In this document: piece after piece, positions 52,391 to 55,279 of the stretch | How the letters are laid out: each line of letters starts with the position of its first letter | How positions within the stretch are numbered: position 1 is the first letter of the stretch | Assembly (NCBI GenBank): GCA_002256385.1 | Contig: NKJD01000022.1 | Span: 1 to 55,279, forward strand | DNA: 55,279 nucleotides | Direction of reading: 5' to 3' | Origin: Flavobacterium sp. BFFFF2 | GTDB lineage: Bacteria > Bacteroidota > Bacteroidia > Flavobacteriales > Flavobacteriaceae | Translations under genes and position numbers: made by a program | The notes under the pieces: generated by a model | Databases searched by the model: none | What the model saw: only the letters and a program-made list of their open reading frames with translations | What the model was told of the DNA's origin: nothing

Positions 52391-55279
52391 ATGGATGTAA
52401 CATTACTTGGAAAAGGCAGGGCTGCTTTGCTGTGTCTTTTTATGGTGTGTCTTACGGGTTTACTACATGCCCAACAGCACACAATCTCGTCATTTTCACC
52501 GTCAAATGCGAACACCGGAGAAGTGGTCACCATTACAGGTACCAATTTTTCGAGCATTACGGCGGTTAATTTTGGAGGAACAGCCGCTTCTTCCTTCACG
52601 GTGGTCAGTACAACCAGGATTAGTGCCACGGTTGCTGCTGGTTCTTCTGGCAGTGTAACGGTTGTTAAAACTGGATTTAGCAATGCCTCATCAGCAGGCT
52701 TTGTATTTTCTAGTTATCCAACCATTACGCGAATCATATCTGATTACAATGGGTATTGGGATACCAATACAACCACCAATAATTCAGTATTACCAGACAA
52801 CAGCCATAATTTATTGGCTTTTACCTATGGCGGTACTACCTATTCAACTGGTGTAAACAATACCTTATTGACCAATCGCGGAGTTACCTATACCTCGGGT
52901 TCGTTTAAAGCGCTGCCTGCCTCATTGTCAGGAACAACACCTGCTTCTGGAGCTTCATTTTTTTTGGCTGTAGGGGCTAAAAAAGATGGGAGCACCACGA
53001 CGGCCAACGTGACCAATGCAAATATTCGCAATTTAACGCCTGAGGCTTTATTGGTTGACGGTACTAACGGATTGGATTTAGGTACGGGCTATACAAATCT
53101 ACCAGCGACCGCACTTTCAAGCTACACGATTAAATCAATCGATCCTTCTAAAATTACGGACAGCGAACCAGATATTGTGGTCACCCAAATTGCAGCGCCT
53201 TCGGGTTCTATTGATACGTTTCAATTTGTAAAAAGCGATGGAACCACTTTAGTGGGTAATGCAGTTACCGTTTCGCAAGGGTCTGTATCCAAATTGGGTA
53301 CATGGGCACTTGACTTATTCAGCTACCCTGTAGGAGTTTCCTATGCAACCGTTAAACCTACTGCCGTTTCTTCGACCAATACTACGCGTGAGATTCGCAT
53401 GGTATCTTTTAAGTTATCTGATTTTGGTATCAATGGTACTAATTACAATCAAATTGGCTTTTTGAAATTAACCCCTTCAGGTACTTCGGATGTTGCTTTC
53501 ATTGCTTACAATGCCAATGCGATTAACATTCCACCGGTTGTTACTATAAACACATCGGCTACGAGTTCAAACATTTGTTTGTCTGGTACGAGTCCAGCTT
53601 ATTTATCGGTTAATACCATTTCTGGCTCGGGCGCTTCGTTGTCATATTCATGGGAGGTATCAACCAATGGGGGTACTTCATGGAGTGCGGTGACTAATGA
53701 CAGCACGTATTCAGGGGCTACTACAGCCAATTTGTCAATTACAGCGGGCACCAATTCATACAAATACCGGGCTACGGTTTACGAAACGGCCACGCCAAGT
53801 ATCAGCGCGGTGAGCCCCGAGTTTACGATTGTGGCTCAAGCTAGTTCTGCGATAGCGGGCACTATAAATCCAGGTGCTGCTGACATTACGATGTGTTTAA
53901 ACGATCCTGCGCCTACTACAACTACTTTAACAGTTGCACCAACAGGTGGGGTAAGCACTTATAGCTACCAATGGCAACAATCAACCACGAGTGCAACGAC
54001 TGGTTTTTCAAATATCTCAGGTGCTAATGCAAGCACGTACGATTATCCTTATAGTTCACTAGGCACGGTTTGGTATCGGGTAATAATTACCAGCGGTTGT
54101 TTAAATACGACTTCATTGGCGGTTGCTCGCAAGGTAATCACCTCAGGTGACAGCATTTTATCGGTGACCAACAACTCACGTTGTAATACGGGAACGGTTA
54201 CTTTATCGGCTACCAGTGTTTCGGGCACCAGCTCAAACATCAATTGGTATGCAGCTGAAACAGGCGGTTCTTCATTGGGTTCGAACGCATCTTTTACCAC
54301 ACCTTCTATTTCATCGAGTACCACTTATTATGCGGGAACTGTTACATCAAGTCCAACGTGTAATTCGGTTCGTAGAGCTGTTACAGCTACCATTGCAAGT
54401 GGCATTACGTTGAGCTCAACTAATTTTAGTGTGCCATCAACTACTACAGTTTGTCCTGGAAGTGGTTCAACGGTGTATGTGTCTACGACTGCTTTACCTG
54501 ACGAAACGTATACTGTTACGTATTCGGTTGCGGGAGCTAACACAATTACCAATGCGACAGCAAGCCTTACTTTGGTCAATGGTTTTGGTACTTTTACCAC
54601 CAGCGCTTTAAATACAGCTGGTTCGAATTTCATGTCAATCAGCAATGTTCAAAATGGGGCTGGTTGTAATTTCGCGCCAAGTTCAGGCAATTCAAATTAT
54701 ATAGTTGTCAACGCTGCCTCAGTGGGCGGTTCTATTGCAGGTGGTGCTACTGTTTGTACAGGAACCAATAGCACCAATTTAACTTTAAGTGGACATACTG
54801 GAAGTATTACCAAATGGCAATCGTCAAGCAGCAGTGATTTTTCAACAGGTGTTTCTGATATAGCCAATACAACTACAAGTTTAAGCGCTTCGAATTTAAC
54901 AGCTACTACCTACTATCGTGCGGTGGTTGCTAACGCAAGTTGCGCCTCTGCCAATTCAAGCAGTGCTACAGTGACGGTTAGCCCAACCTCGGTGGGCGGA
55001 TCTGTTTCGGGAGGAACTACTGTTTGTACAGGTACCAATAGCACTGATTTAACCTTAAACGGAAATACAGGTAATGTTTCCAAATGGCAGTCATCAACAA
55101 GCAGTGACTTCTCAACAGGTGTTTCTGATATTTCAAACACGACTACTTCTTATACAGCTACCAACTTAACAGCTACTACGTACTACCGTGCGGTGGTGAC
55201 CAGTGGGGCTTGTGACTCAGCCAATTCAAGCAGTGCTACAGTAACGGTTAATGCAACTTCTGTGGGCGGATCTGTTTCT
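52391..55279 (+). CDS. Giant Ig-like-repeat surface adhesin, 5' part (runs off window)
   Basis: An open frame of 963 codons without stop starts at ATG 52391 and continues past the window end. It begins with a signal peptide (AALLCLFMVCLTGLLHAQ), then an IPT/TIG-like domain (HTISSFSPSNANTGEVVTITG), then about 270 residues of unassigned beta-rich sequence (IRIISDYNGYWD-type region, GLDLGTGYTNLPA). Several Ig-like units follow, among them YSWEVSTNGGTSWSAV, YQWQQSTTSATTGFSNI and Ig_7-like INWYAAETGGSSL. Last come 90-residue repeats SVGGSxxGGxTVCTGTNSTxLTL...KWQSSxSSDFSTGVSDI...TYYRAVVxxxxC. The third copy of this repeat is just starting where the window ends. A T9SS sorting domain is expected at the unseen C-terminus. 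Probably an adhesin. Confidence 0.85.
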   Translation, partial: MDVTLLGKGRAALLCLFMVCLTGLLHAQQHTISSFSPSNANTGEVVTITGTNFSSITAVNFGGTAASSFTVVSTTRISATVAAGSSGSVTVVKTGFSNASSAGFVFSSYPTITRIISDYNGYWDTNTTTNNSVLPDNSHNLLAFTYGGTTYSTGVNNTLLTNRGVTYTSGSFKALPASLSGTTPASGASFFLAVGAKKDGSTTTANVTNANIRNLTPEALLVDGTNGLDLGTGYTNLPATALSSYTIKSIDPSKITDSEPDIVVTQIAAPSGSIDTFQFVKSDGTTLVGNAVTVSQGSVSKLGTWALDLFSYPVGVSYATVKPTAVSSTNTTREIRMVSFKLSDFGINGTNYNQIGFLKLTPSGTSDVAFIAYNANAINIPPVVTINTSATSSNICLSGTSPAYLSVNTISGSGASLSYSWEVSTNGGTSWSAVTNDSTYSGATTANLSITAGTNSYKYRATVYETATPSISAVSPEFTIVAQASSAIAGTINPGAADITMCLNDPAPTTTTLTVAPTGGVSTYSYQWQQSTTSATTGFSNISGANASTYDYPYSSLGTVWYRVIITSGCLNTTSLAVARKVITSGDSILSVTNNSRCNTGTVTLSATSVSGTSSNINWYAAETGGSSLGSNASFTTPSISSSTTYYAGTVTSSPTCNSVRRAVTATIASGITLSSTNFSVPSTTTVCPGSGSTVYVSTTALPDETYTVTYSVAGANTITNATASLTLVNGFGTFTTSALNTAGSNFMSISNVQNGAGCNFAPSSGNSNYIVVNAASVGGSIAGGATVCTGTNSTNLTLSGHTGSITKWQSSSSSDFSTGVSDIANTTTSLSASNLTATTYYRAVVANASCASANSSSATVTVSPTSVGGSVSGGTTVCTGTNSTDLTLNGNTGNVSKWQSSTSSDFSTGVSDISNTTTSYTATNLTATTYYRAVVTSGACDSANSSSATVTVNATSVGGSVS

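Overview
The window looks like a chromosomal segment of a low-GC Bacteroidota, most likely a Flavobacteriaceae member close to Flavobacterium. The grounds are several secreted proteins ending in type IX secretion (T9SS) type A sorting domains, Ig_7 (CHU_C-associated) repeats, LytTR and propeller-type two-component proteins, promoters of the TAnnTTTG type, and a GIN-lipoprotein/PspC/PadR cluster. No rRNA, tRNA or CRISPR array was seen.

Layout. (1) 1-9,049: a minus-strand surface-protein island with three tandem paralogues of a secreted leucine-rich-repeat protein, the last fused in frame to half of an SMC/Rad50-like ATPase, plus a LamG-type T9SS protein. (2) 9,196-12,775: a propeller histidine kinase (LytS type) and its LytTR regulator, translationally overlapped. 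(3) 12,860-17,310: a pure polypyrimidine tract, a bidirectional terminator and a 1385-residue Ig_7/NHL adhesin. (4) 17,311-22,473: a repeat-rich zone with REP-like hairpins, an IS4-family element sitting in one copy of a roughly 400-bp dispersed repeat, an RCC1-repeat protein and the empty-site copy of the same repeat. (5) 22,474-27,033: kdsB, cvfB-like and a radical SAM gene as one run, then a ParE-type toxin/antitoxin pair whose toxin is interrupted by a 127-bp insert. (6) 27,231-36,671: a three-gene biotin-dependent acyl-CoA carboxylase operon, typA/bipA, and a large PAS/GAF histidine kinase with a receiver-only partner. (7) 36,648-39,477: a TonB-dependent receptor divergent from a Fur/Zur-family repressor, with two palindromic operators between them. 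(8) 39,478-43,330: housekeeping genes (DUF1801, RluB-like pseudouridine synthase, alkyltransferase-like protein, LysE-type exporter, trmB) and a MITE-like element. (9) 43,331-47,000: GIN-domain lipoprotein, PspC protein, PadR regulator, a 46-codon small gene and a secreted protein. (10) 47,235-55,279: a DUF4442 protein, a TIGR01777 epimerase, a large outer-membrane beta-barrel protein and the beginning of a giant Ig-like adhesin that runs off the window.

The main theme is surface display plus genome plasticity. Many T9SS cargo proteins are built from near-identical DNA repeats that can recombine; one apparent product is the LRR/ATPase chimera. The intergenic DNA is unusually full of heptamer-type short tandem repeats and hairpin elements. 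The strongest individual observations are: the ParE toxin interrupted by a small element (exact removal restores a 110-codon frame); the two 7-1-7 palindromes in the predicted Zur/TonB-receptor divergent promoter; a beta-propeller nested inside an Ig_7 domain; and a dispersed hairpin repeat whose stem sequence differs between copies while the pairing is kept.
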